Position numbers and translations under genes: made by a program. The notes below the pieces were generated by a model, which ran no database searches, was not told the origin of the DNA, and saw only the letters and a list, made by a program, of their open reading frames with translations. Shown piece by piece: positions 22,300-31,680 of a stretch of DNA of 64,000 nucleotides; the stretch's first letter is position 1, and each line of letters starts with the position of its first letter. This DNA comes from Torreya grandis (Eukaryota; Streptophyta; Pinopsida; Cupressales; Taxaceae): positions 10,044,501-10,108,500 of the forward strand of contig JARHVA010000006.1 of assembly GCA_037957365.1 (NCBI GenBank), in the 5' to 3' direction.

Positions 22300-23577
22300 C
22301 TTCACTGCAAGTTGCATCTTTTACTTTTTCCCCATTTTTAGAGTACTTTCCATGATGACAACAATCTTGTAATGGCATATAATGAAGCAACAAATCTGAA
22401 AAATGACCATCATTTTCATACCTTGGGCTGTAATCAAATGATGCTTTTAGAGTACCTATCGAAACCAATATATCTATGGCATCTTCAATAGCTTCTCTAT
22501 GAGGGGGATCAAGTGATTTTTGAAATAGGATTTTGGGGTCATTTATTGCTTTTGAATCATCACACTTGATCATGATAACTTACTTTCTTAATGACATCTT
22601 TTGCATTGCAGGTGTTTCATATTTATCAAAACTATCATATAAAGATCGTGAAACCAATCTGAATATCTTACCATCACATGTACGACTTGTTCTTCCTTTG
22701 CATTGATTTCCCTGAGATTTTGAAACGTGCATTTTTTTTTATGCTTCTATTCCATAATATCTCTAATGACCAGCATGAGTCAATAACATAATGCAACCCA
22801 GGAATGGTCACATAAGATTCCACAATATTTGTTGCGAGTATTACCTTTCTATAAGAATCACAAATTTGCATAGCTCTTGTAGCTTCTTCAATATCAATGC
22901 TGCTATGTAGAACATGGATCTTCAAGGAAACCCCAATATGTTACAAAAGCAACCATTGCTGCATTATTGAACTTGGAAGTGCAATCACTTCCTACTCGTT
23001 CATCCTTACCGAGTTCCCTGAAGTAATCTTTATATTTTGATATATCTGCAGTTGCAGACATTAGTACTAACTTGGTCTTATTGTTTCTCAGTGTAAATTG
23101 CTTTATGCATGTCAGAAGGAGGTTAGATTCAACAGATATTTTGTGAGCTTCATCAATAACCACCACTTTGTGTCGCAAAAGTGCATCTATTCCTTCACCT
23201 CTTAGTTCTTCTAGGACATCACTAGTTGTAAATATAATTTTGGATCTGTTCGTTATGACTTTTAGCTGACCAATTTGATAGCCAACTTCCTCCCCTAGTT
23301 TGCACCCACATACTTCAGCAACCAACTTGGTAATGGCCACTACAACAATTTGTTTTGGTTGGGTACATAAGATTGGCTTAAAACCACCTTCTTTCAATGC
23401 ATTAGAGAAATTTGCATTGACTCTACTATATTGAAGTCCCAGAAACTTGGCATCAATCAAATAATCCTTTCTAAATTCTTGCAAATCTGACTTCTCTTCA
23501 TGCTCCACCGTTACAATTGGAGAATTCTTTCCCTTAATTTTTTGTAGTTGTTGTTTTGCTTGAGTGGCTATCAACAT
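22300..23577 (-). pseudogene. Captured DExH8-type (CCCH zinc finger) RNA helicase fragment
   Basis: Two minus-strand ORFs (22903-23577 and 22674-22925) plus a third (22199-22573) read in order: ILCTQPKQIVVVAITKLV (motif Ia), EEVGYQIG, KIIFTTSDVLEELRGEGI, VVIDEAHKISVESNLLL (DEAH box), LVLMSATADISKYKDYFREL (motif III), KIHVLHSSIDIEEA, VILATNIVESYVTIPG (motif V) and INDPKILFQKSLDPPH. This is the core of plant DExH8-type helicases, also annotated as CCCH zinc-finger proteins. The copy starts after Walker A motif I. There is a stop at 22903 and a frame change near 22920, and motif VI (QRxGRxGR) is lost in a gap near 22700. It is intronless and enclosed by retrotransposon ends. It cannot be an active helicase. 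Confidence 0.82.
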
Positions 23578-23580
23578 AGC

Positions 23581-23871
23581 TTATTTAGCTTTTCTTAGCC
23601 ATTCATCACACATTTTTTGAGTCCTCATTACATCCTTTGCACTTGTTTGCAATGCGACTAGTTTCTTTTCAACCACATTCTCTGGTTCCTTTTTAGATAA
23701 GATCTCCTTACCTTTGACTTGCATGTTGAATTCCGTTGGCTTCTTTGTATATTTTTTAGGCTCAAATTTTGACTTTTTCATCTTCTTTATTTCTATGCAT
23801 GCCTTTAGATCCTTTTGATATTCTTGCATAGCTTGCAACATCTCTAACATGGATTCTTGCACTGTCCTCAT
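23581..23871 (-). pseudogene. Gag-like leader ORF of element B
   Basis: A 96-codon ORF begins 37 bp inside the primer site: MRTVQESMLEMLQAMQEYQK, then lysine-rich sequence and EPENVVEKKLVALQTSAKDV. It is predicted helical and occupies the gag start position. It ends at a stop, and the next frame (AMLIATQAKQQLQKIK) runs into the captured helicase. I see no capsid or zinc-knuckle motif. Confidence 0.45.
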
Positions 23872-23895
23872 GATTCATAGGCTAGCAAAATCACA

Positions 23896-23907
23896 ACTCT
23901 GATACCA
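23896..23907 (-). other. Primer binding site of element B
   Basis: The minus strand reads TGGTATCAGAGT, one base from the perfect initiator-tRNA site, with one spacer base before the LTR at 23909. Confidence 0.75.
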
Positions 23908-23908
23908 C

Positions 23909-25081
23909 TATAATGTCCCTTTCTGGACAAATATGAACAATTTTAGATTTTCCCAGAAACCCTTATTTTGTTATTCAATTCAAATCTAAAATTTCACTCA
24001 ATAACAAATAATAGCACAAAGCAAACTAATAATCGGAAATCAATTCGAGTCTATATTCAAAACTGAAAGGCAACAACAACATAATGATTAAATATTGAAT
24101 GTCTCCTAATAACCACAAACCCTAACCTAAAATAGACCTACAATTTAGACTTTCGTTGGTACGATAGCAATGACGAAGGTACAACGACCGTGATGAAGGG
24201 TACGTCAGCTTGTATCACCTCCAATACTAAATTACAACGGTCACCAACCTCCCATAGGGGTGTACAGATGGTATGGCAGCCCCCAAAATACTTCTCGCTG
24301 CACACAAACTTCAACGTAGCACTGAATATCATCACAACAAGTCACCCAACAGTACAACAGCGAATTAATGATAGTACAGCAGGCTCTAACCAGCAAACAA
24401 ATGATTTATGATCCCTAAGAAGGTACAACAGACCCTAACAAGCAAATAACCTTCACACAATTCACTATCATTGACAACAAGGTAAAGATCACTATAGTAA
24501 TTGTATGAAGTACTGTAGTAGTTGTACAGAGTATTGTAGCAGTCATACAGAGTACTGTAGCAAGTTTCAAAAATTCAGAAATCTTTGATATCTTTACCAA
24601 AAACTCACACACCAACATTCAAAAATATTATGCAACTATTCAGCATAGATGTGATCCCTAGATGGAACCACCATGGAGGATGGGAGGGTTTTTGTCCTTG
24701 GATTCTGTTCACCTGGAGTGTTTTCGTGCTCTATGATGAAAAGTTGAACAAAGGCTGCTCAAGCTTGAAAAGAGTTTTGAAATTGATTGAATGATTGTGA
24801 ATAATGATTTCTTTTCATATAACCCTTTTAATAATTACCTTTTCCACCAAAACCCTAAAAAGCAATGCTTTATCTTTTATTTTGGCGTTGACATGCTTTT
24901 ATTTTAATAAAGTCATCTTTATCCTTGCTTTTGGCCCAATTAATAATCATTATTTTATGGCCCACTTTAATAATAATGATTAAGTGTCCTTTTTCCATGC
25001 AATTAAATAAAATTACTTTACAACAACTTAAAGCATTCATATTAAATTATTCTTTTCTTTATTTAAAAAAGGGACATGGCA
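23909..25081 (-). repeat. 5' LTR of element B
   Basis: Starts TATAATGTCCC (decayed TGTAATGTCCC) and ends GGGACATGGCA. It contains a run of about four units resembling GTACAGAGTACTGTAGCAG (24470-24565). Its last 220 bp match the fragment at 4256-4477. Confidence 0.75.
24470..24565. repeat. Short tandem repeat in LTR (GTACAG-ACTGTAGC units)
   Basis: About four imperfect units of 26-27 bp contain GTACAGAGTACTGTAGCAG. Each unit is partly self-complementary (GTAC, CTACAGT). The same motif recurs in the left LTR of element F (48722-48758 and 51318-51372). Confidence 0.65.
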
Positions 25082-25239
25082 AAATTACTCGCCAGAGAAA
25101 CTTATGTTATATTCCATAATGCTTTTTCATGTTCCAATGTGCATATCATGACTAAGCATTCCTTACTTTGCCTCTTTCTATCAAAATGCAGAAAACTATC
25201 TCACGCTCTTCCTCCTTTAACTTCCAATTTTCTATAATT

Positions 25240-26870
25240 ATGACATTTTTTATTTGATAGGGTAAATACGCAGGTTTTACTGGGCTCCTGCAACCACCAA
25301 GTTTAACGGAAAACAACAGTAACCAAACATTTAAACAACAAAGCCCACCGGACTAAACAACAAAGAGAGACAACAACCAAACGTTCACTAACCTTCCACA
25401 AAACAAAGAAACAAGTAGAAGACAAAAATAAACTATAAAACCATGAAGAGTATTTAGAAATATTAACCAAAAGACTCCTCAGAGTCAACATGTGTCACAG
25501 GTGTAACTCGTTCCAACTTGCCTTTGTTGTCCTTTAGCTTATCCGTCGCAATTCTTCCCCTAGTCCATTTTCTCGGCCTAAAGACCTTTCTTCTTCGGGT
25601 CATGGCGTCCTTCTTGTCTTTGTAGTTCTTCTTAGCAACTTTAATCCTCTTAGAGTTAATGTTGTTCTTACGTGGGGATTTGACAGATTTGTCTCCTGCT
25701 TCCTTTTCCTTCAAGGGGGTCTTGGCTTCCGCTCCTTCAACCAGTTTTCCCCCTTTCTCAGTTCCAAGGTTTTCCAGTTCTATTCTAAACTTATTACTCT
25801 CAGCTTTCATAGTGTTCCATTCTTCCGTCAACTTAGCCAAAAAACGACCCATATCTTGTAATTTATCATCAAATTCCTTCAATTTCTTCCTACGGTCCAT
25901 GGAGGTGCCCCCTAAGTCACACTTTTCCTCCTCCTTTCCATCCTTCTCTGACCAAGTTATAATGACAGATTTGGGTTTCTTCCCCCCGGTGACAGATGGG
26001 CTTCTTTCCTTGTGTTTTCCTTTCTTGGTTCCAAGTTGGGTTTGCACAATCTGGATACTATCCGAAGGGGAGTCGATCTTAGGATTTTTAGAGCCTTTGG
26101 GGCTACTCGTCCTATCCTCCTCTATATAGCTAGAGTTTGTCTCTGAGTTTCCATCTTTGTCACTCGGAATTAGCTGCACCTCACTCCCCCTCAGAACTTT
26201 CCCCCTTTTGACAAGGAGGAATATTAGGCCCTAGTGGAGGAGGTCATTTACTTGGTTTGCTTGAAATGCAAAAACCGTGCTTTCCAGAGACTTCAAAAGG
26301 AAATAAGTTAGGCTAATTTTGTGTCCCCTAAAGCTATTTAATAGTAGGAAGTGATGAGAGAAGATAAGGGTGAACTTACCTTCAAGAGTGACATACTTCA
26401 TTAGCTAGAGACACACATCAGAGTATCGTCTTGGCAGGTTCAGTCTTGGAAAACCTTTTTTAATCTGTTTTTGTTATGGCATCCATTCTGAAGGTTTACA
26501 TCAACTCAAGTTTCCTGCTTTTGTCTCTGAAGGCCTTTACACCTTTGCAGTTCATGCTTGTAGCTTCACTAATCAACTCTTCTATGATATCAATCTTCAG
26601 TCGTCGCATACGAACCATGCGTTGATTCTTGCCAAGGGCAAAGTCCTTGGACACCTTAGTGTCGTGCCCAACAATTCGCTGCATGAATTTAGCGAGCCCC
26701 CTTTTTGTAGTCTCTGCCAAACTCTCGGGTTGCCTTGGACTTCGGCACCGAAATGGTCTCCAGTCTGTCTCTATCCCAGCTCATGGTTGCTTCTTTTTCC
26801 CCCAGAAGGTTCTAGAGCGGGTTGCAGAGTTTCAATTTCCTCATAGAGAATGATTGGGATTCAAAATTGG
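25240..26870 (-). other. Unassigned minus-strand retroelement-like ORFs
   Basis: ORFs of 74 codons (26496-26720: KRGLAKFMQRIVGHDTKV and so on) and 238 codons (25463-26179) lie in tandem on the minus strand. The latter is Lys/Glu/Ser-rich, with a likely coiled coil around DRRKKLKEFDDKLQDMGRFL and a basic tail RRRKVFRPRKWTRGRIATD. A 62-codon hydrophobic frame follows. The unit ends near 25240 with a minus-strand AATAAA. I do not recognise a family. The composition resembles retroelement accessory ORFs or a LINE ORF1-like nucleic-acid-binding protein. Treat as hypothetical. Confidence 0.4.
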
Positions 26871-26879
26871 GAATGCAAA

Positions 26880-27503
26880 AGCTTGTGGCGTGCATTGTTC
26901 CGTCGGCACGAACAACCAAGACCTTCCCTTGGATTGTGTAATCAGTAAACAAAGTGGGATATAAATCCTATTTATTCAAAACAATAGCTCCCCCATGTGG
27001 CACAGTCCTACACAACTTAATAAATAATGTTTGAATCATTGCGAATCAAGTCGGATAAGTGGGGGGGAAGCTGACGGTCTCATGCCAAATGACAATTGAG
27101 GGGTTCCTAACTCCTAGATTAGTAAACCCATCCGGGACCATGTTGCCTTCTCTAAAGATATGACCAATGGAGACCTCGTTGAATAGATTGATTAGACCTT
27201 TGGCATCATCAATCACATGCTTGATGGTATGGAAAGGAATTGCTTTGCCCGAGAGAGCATTCAAAATGTTAAAGGAGCCCCCTTCAATAATGAGCTTTTC
27301 TATCTTTGACTGTGCAGCATGTTGAATTCCCTAGAGTGTTGTTTTTGCCTCCACCACATGGTTGGTCTAGAATCCCAGAGGTCCTGCATAAGTAGTCACA
27401 ACAACACCTTTGGAGTCCTTGATAACCCCTCCTCCCCCTACATTGCCTAGGTTACCCTTTCAAGGCCCATCAAAATTCATCTTCATCTAGTGCCTCGGGG
27501 GTT
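26880..27503 (-). pseudogene. LINE RNase H domain (3' end of a LINE, minus strand)
   Basis: Read leftwards from about 27503: KPPRH, stop, MKMNFDGP, GNVGGGGVIKDSKGVVVTTY, VEAKTTL, EKLIIEGGSFNILNALSGK, then FNEVSIGHIFREGNMVPDGF and TNLGVRNPSIVIWHE. These are the RNase H hallmarks of plant L1-type LINEs (NFDGA.KGNPG, then the E and D positions, then HI.REGN..AD). Three in-frame stops make it dead. It abuts, head to head, the + strand LINE reverse transcriptase at 27503. Confidence 0.8.
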
Positions 27504-28345
27504 TCTTAAACAAAGTTCTCGAAAGATTTGGGTTTGATCCCATTTTTCAATAGTCTCATCCATAATTGCATTGCAACTCCAATGTTTTCTATCCTAGTAA
27601 TCAAAGTCCCCATAGGGTTCTTCTCAGACAGTAGAGGACCGAGGCAAGGGAATTCTCATTCCCCCTACCTTTTCATCTTATTAGCTGAAACCCTTGGAAG
27701 AAGTCTTCAGGCTGCCAAAGTGCAAGGAATCATCAACGGTATTAAAGTGGCCCAGAACATTATCCCTGTCACCCATGAATAGTTTGCGGATGATACATTC
27801 CTCCTGGGAGAAGTCACTGTTGCGGAAGCCAAGGCTCTCAAGAAAATCCTCTTGGACTACGAGCTTGTTTCAAACCAATGCATAAACTTCAGCAAAAGCT
27901 CTATTTTTTTCCCTAAATATTCATGTTGGTCTCTAGAAGAAACTATCTGCCATACTACGCTGCCAAATCAGCAATCTACCATCAACCTACCTTGGGTTAC
28001 CACTTTTTAACAGCAAAATGCAATCTGATCTCCATAACTCGTTGCTGGAAAGAATACAAAATAAACTTTCAAGATGGAAGGGTCACTTGTTAACTTAGGT
28101 GGGGAAACTCCAACTACTCAAAATCTCTATCCAAAGCATCCTGGTGTTCTTCTTGTCTCTCTTTTGCATTCCCAATAAAGTTGCAAATAAAATAGAACAA
28201 AACTAGCGTAATTTCCTCTGGAGAGGGTCAGTAGACAAATTCAAATTCCCTCTTGTTCCTTGGGACAAAGCCTACCTCCCCAAGGCTAATGGGGGGCTCG
28301 GGCTTCGACAGGTTAAAAGCATGAACAAAGCCCTTATTGCCAAAT
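27503..28345 (+). pseudogene. LINE reverse transcriptase, C-terminal half (part 1)
   Basis: The + strand reads FLNKVLERFGFDP, NSLIHNCIATPMFSILV, DSRGPRQGNSHSPYLFILL (RGLRQGDPLSPYLF block), then after a stop FADDTFLLGEVTVAEAKAL (YADD-type catalytic box as FADD) and later PKANGGLGLRQVKSMNKALIAK. This is the non-LTR reverse transcriptase of plant L1 elements, with stops and frameshifts and without the N-terminal endonuclease. Unit H interrupts it at 28346; the gene continues at 30594. Confidence 0.85.
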
Positions 28346-29876
28346 TGTTGACGCAGTGGATTGCACCCTTGACAAGAGGCTGAGCTCCTGCCTTCCACAC
28401 GCAACAATGGAAACTCCCCTCTTGCCTGTGGGCCTGGCAAAACTGGGGGGAGAGTCTCTAGATAAGGGCTAGCTCCCTTCGATGTATCTTTTAGGTCCTG
28501 GATTCCCTACTGCTACCAAATAAATGGAAAAAGGGGGGGATGAAAAGGGAGAAGGATGCTGAAAACATAACCTAAACCTAAACTAAAAGGTGATACACCA
28601 AAAAAGGTTGATCCACTCAGCCCGAACATACACTTTTCACCAAGAAGAAGCTCCCATACACTTCATCTAATGTGGGAAACTCTTCTGTATCAGTGAGTCA
28701 GGGGTCCGTAGAGATACAGGGAGGAAGAACTATCAAAGGTGTTCTGAGACACACTTTGGCAGCCTATTCACATGCGCCTATATTCCTGCTGTAGACACTT
28801 CTGGCAGACCTGCAGAAGAAGAAACTTCACAATGCACTAAACATGCTGGAATCGTTCTGTGAAAAGCATAAAGGAAAATGACTTAACACAAAAAGAAAAC
28901 ATAAACATATGCGTGAATGCAAGTTCAAATAGAGGTAAAAATTGCAAAGTCTTGATTCAAGGTAAAAATGCGACAGAGTTCTGCCTTACAAACCCAGAGA
29001 TTTTTGGGCAGAGCTTTACCTTATAGGCTGAGGGATCTCTTCTCAAAATGAGAAGTTTACAATATATAGCAAGAGGAGAAGAAGTCAAGGCGCCCCTTTT
29101 GAAAAAGACTTTTTGGCGCCCTTGACAAGCTAGCCCATGTGTGTTTGTGAGCATCGGGAAGAGGAAGTCACTGTTGCTGATGTCATTCTTCTAGACGAGG
29201 CCTACTGGAACCATGTTGTATAATCGCCGGTCTTGACTTTGGTGTTCAAACATTAATGTGAAAGCACGGGCCGCGCCTCTTTTCTAGCAGACAAGACTGC
29301 TCCTTCCAGATATTCGCGCAGTTTGTCTGCTTATAAATGCAAAGTGGAGAAAACAGGGCGCGCCGCTTACTGTTTGCGCCGTTTGATGACCACTTGGCAA
29401 GCACTGTTCCAACTGCAGGAATAAATCCTTGAGTCGACACCTCTCTTTGCCACCTGGACTGTTTGTCTGTTTCTGCACTTTGTCTCTTCCTAGTTTTGTC
29501 TCTTTCTGGCTCCTTCGGCCCTTGGGGCTATCTTCTTGGCGGGTCGCTGAGTTCCTTGGGCTGCTCTTTAAGCTTTTCAAAAACAACGGCTATTTCACGA
29601 GCCTTAAATTTGACGTCTGCGCACCCGTCACTACATTTGAACTTCCAACGGCTAGTTCGTCGTGCTTGATTTTGACGTCTTCGGGCCCGTCACCCCTTGG
29701 AATTTCTTCGGCCTTTTCATTTCTTTTGGCTATTTTCCTGCGGACAAAATGTCCGCAAGAATTGTCTCGCCCGCTTCTTTTCTTCAGAGCTTTTCCTCGG
29801 GTTTTTTCTTGCGGCCACTTTTCTCGCGGAATTTCTCCCGGCCACTTTTCCTGCGGCTATTTTTCTTCCGAATTTC

Positions 29877-29922
29877 TTCGGACTTTTTGTCCGAAGGAAT
29901 TCCTTCGGACAAAAAGTCCGAA
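29877..29922. repeat. Perfect 46-bp palindrome
   Basis: The 23-base arms TTCGGACTTTTTGTCCGAAG... are exactly complementary around a central GAATTC (centre 29899/29900). Each arm itself contains a small hairpin (GGAC...GTCC). It lies in unit H. Confidence 0.95.
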
Positions 29923-30004
29923 AGAAATCGTTCTATGCCTTAGTCTTTTTACTTGCTTTTCTTCGGGCTTTCTTGCTCATAGCCCTCCCGAATTTCTTCG
30001 GACA

Positions 30005-30035
30005 AATTCCTTCGGACAAAAAGTCCGAAGGAATT
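30005..30035. repeat. Inverted repeat, 13-bp arms with AAAAA loop
   Basis: AATTCCTTCGGAC and GTCCGAAGGAATT are perfectly complementary around AAAAA. The sequence repeats half of the 46-bp palindrome 105 bp upstream. Confidence 0.93.
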
Positions 30036-30593
30036 ATGTCCTTGTCTTTTCTCTCGACTGCCTTCGAAAAGTGCCCTTCAGAAAAATTGGAAACGACCCT
30101 TCCGAAGGGTACTTCCCTTGCCTTAAACAAATTTCTGAAAGAAACTTACCTTTTTGGCTTTTCTCTGTGGCCTCTTTGCAAATGTTCCCTGTCCTCCGCA
30201 AGGGCACTTGAGTCCAGAACTTCCCTCCGCAAGGGCACTTGGAATGGTCCATTTTGCGCCTAAGTGAGAACTTGTCTCATTTGAACCAAGCCGTTGAACC
30301 AATTGAATGAAACAAGCCAATTGAACTGAATGGTTCACTGGTCTGAAGAAACTTTGTAGAAGCCCCTTTCATTCCTTGAACTGGTTCTTCATCTGCCAAA
30401 AGACTTTCCTGCAGAGTCCGTAGTTCTTTTCTGTAGAGTCCGTAGAAACACCTGCGGAGTCCGTAGAAATACCTGCAGAGTTCGTAGAGACTTCCAAGAC
30501 TTGTGCAAAATCAAAAATGTACTGGCTCAGAACAGCAAGGGAAAAAAGGGGGGACCGATTTTGGCCTGCAGGACCAAAATGGTCAACACAAAC

Positions 30594-31680
30594 TAGGTTG
30601 GAAAGTCATGGAGGACGACCACTGGACCCAAATCATTAAGGCTAAGTATCTAGAACACAAAAATGATGACAACCTCCTCTGGGAGGAAGGACCTAGCGAT
30701 GGTTCTACTTTCTGGAAAGCCATCTCTAGTTGTAGGAGTCTTCTGCGGAAAGGTAACAGATGCCAGATTGGAAACGGTGGAAAGGTTGAGTTTTGGAATG
30801 ATCCCTAGCTCTCCCAATCCCCTCTAGTTGCTAAGGCTCCCTGGAACAACCTCAACTTTTATTTTAAAGCCTCTTTGGGAACAAAGGTCAAAATTTTGCA
30901 CCTAGAGTCTACTGATGTAGAAGTCCTTCAGGAGGTCCAAGCCCTTAATACTAAGCTTCAACATTTTCATTTTCCCATCTTCCTGAAAGAAGACCTCCAT
31001 ATTTGACCTGCAAATGATAGTGGGGACTTTTCGGTGAAATCAGTTTACCTTGTGGATCTAGACTTGGACGAGGATTGGGAGCATTGGAGACCTATATGGA
31101 TTAAACATCTCACTCCTAAGGCCAACATCTTTTTTTGGTTGGTTGCTCAAGATAAAATCCTAACGATTGACAACCTGGTCAAGTGTGGAGTGACAATCCC
31201 TAACAGGTGTTCCCTTTGTAAATCCTCTAAGGAATCAGTTAAGCACCTCTTTTTGGATTGTCCTTTTGGCTCCAAGATTTTGGAGCTTCTCCTTTAGAAG
31301 TTCAATGTGGCTTGGGTGAAACCCAACTCCATTCTGGAATTGATCACCCAATGGAAGCCAACTTGGAAACTGCCTTCCCTTTCCTTCTTGCGGCACCTCG
31401 CTCTCCCTCATCGGTTTTGGGAAGTTTGGAAAGCCAAGAACAATTGTATCTTTGCAAACAAATGGTGGAACTCCAAGTCTTCTTTCCTTGCATTATGTTC
31501 TGCAATCATGGAGAATTGAAAGGCTTTGCTCCCCAAGACAAGGTCGTTGGTTCGGAAGAAGACCTATCAATCTTCCTCAACTGGAACATTAACCAAGAGG
31601 TTACTATTTCAGGGCCAAAATCTGACAAGAGCCAGACCAATTGGTCTAATTATGACATTATATTATACCAAAAGGCATGA
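30594..31680 (+). pseudogene. LINE reverse transcriptase C-terminal region and zf-RVT (part 2)
   Basis: Continues the LINE after unit H: LGWKVMEDDHWTQIIKAKYL, GSTFWKAISSCRSLLRKG, IGNGGKVEFWNDP, stop, then DFSVKSVYLVDLDL, WIKHLTPKANIFFWLVAQDK and the zinc-binding RVT motif CSLCKSSKESVKHLFLDC (C-x2-C-x8-H-x4-C). A linker follows, RFWEVWKAKNNCIFANKWW. The + strand LINE sequence fades near 31680, just before where RNase H should start. RNase H is found instead on the minus strand at 26880-27503. Confidence 0.85.

Larger units (their letters stand above)
4256..25081 (-). mobile_element. Element B: nested non-autonomous LTR retrotransposon
   Basis: The minus-strand element has its 5' LTR at 23909-25081 and a truncated 3' LTR at 4256-4477. 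The two match well from the block ACAATGCTTTATCTTTTATT through to the terminal GGGACATG. Its internal region is split by element C (5094-17370) and also contains element E sequence. B carries a primer site, a gag-like stub, a DExH8 helicase fragment and a PDS5 fragment, with no reverse transcriptase. It therefore had to move with enzymes supplied in trans. The left LTR lacks about 900 bp of its outer part, so no target duplication can be shown for B. Confidence 0.75.
28346..30588. mobile_element. Unit H: 2.2-kb TGTT...AACA insertion in the LINE
   Basis: The LINE reading MNKALIAK is cut and resumes as LGWKVMEDDHW, which are adjacent in plant LINEs. The insert begins TGTTGACGCAG and ends GGTCAACA. 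It is flanked by CAAAT (28341-28345) and CAAAC (30589-30593), a 5-bp duplication with one change. Terminal TGTT/AACA and a 5-bp duplication are LTR-retrotransposon traits. No protein domain is inside, so it is probably a solo LTR or a small non-autonomous element. Its right part (29430-30560) is GC-richer and full of inverted repeats. Unit G (48759-51313) is related. Confidence 0.7.

Noticed and set aside
22300..23577. A functional helicase gene
   Set aside because: It starts after Walker A, lacks motif VI, has frame breaks and is enclosed by LTR-element ends.
25463..26179. Host nuclear protein gene (Lys/Glu/Ser-rich ORF)
   Set aside because: Low-complexity charged composition and flanking retroelement sequence make an accessory or ORF1-like frame more likely. 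No domain supports a host gene.
29877..29922. MicroRNA precursor
   Set aside because: The palindrome has no loop and lies in repetitive sequence. Plant miRNA precursors have a stem with a loop and mismatches. Small-RNA data would be needed.
29429..30263. Long overlapping + strand ORFs (260 and 188 codons) in unit H
   Set aside because: They arise from GC-richer, repeat-built sequence with inverted repeats. The readings are low-complexity Phe/Ser/Leu strings without a domain.
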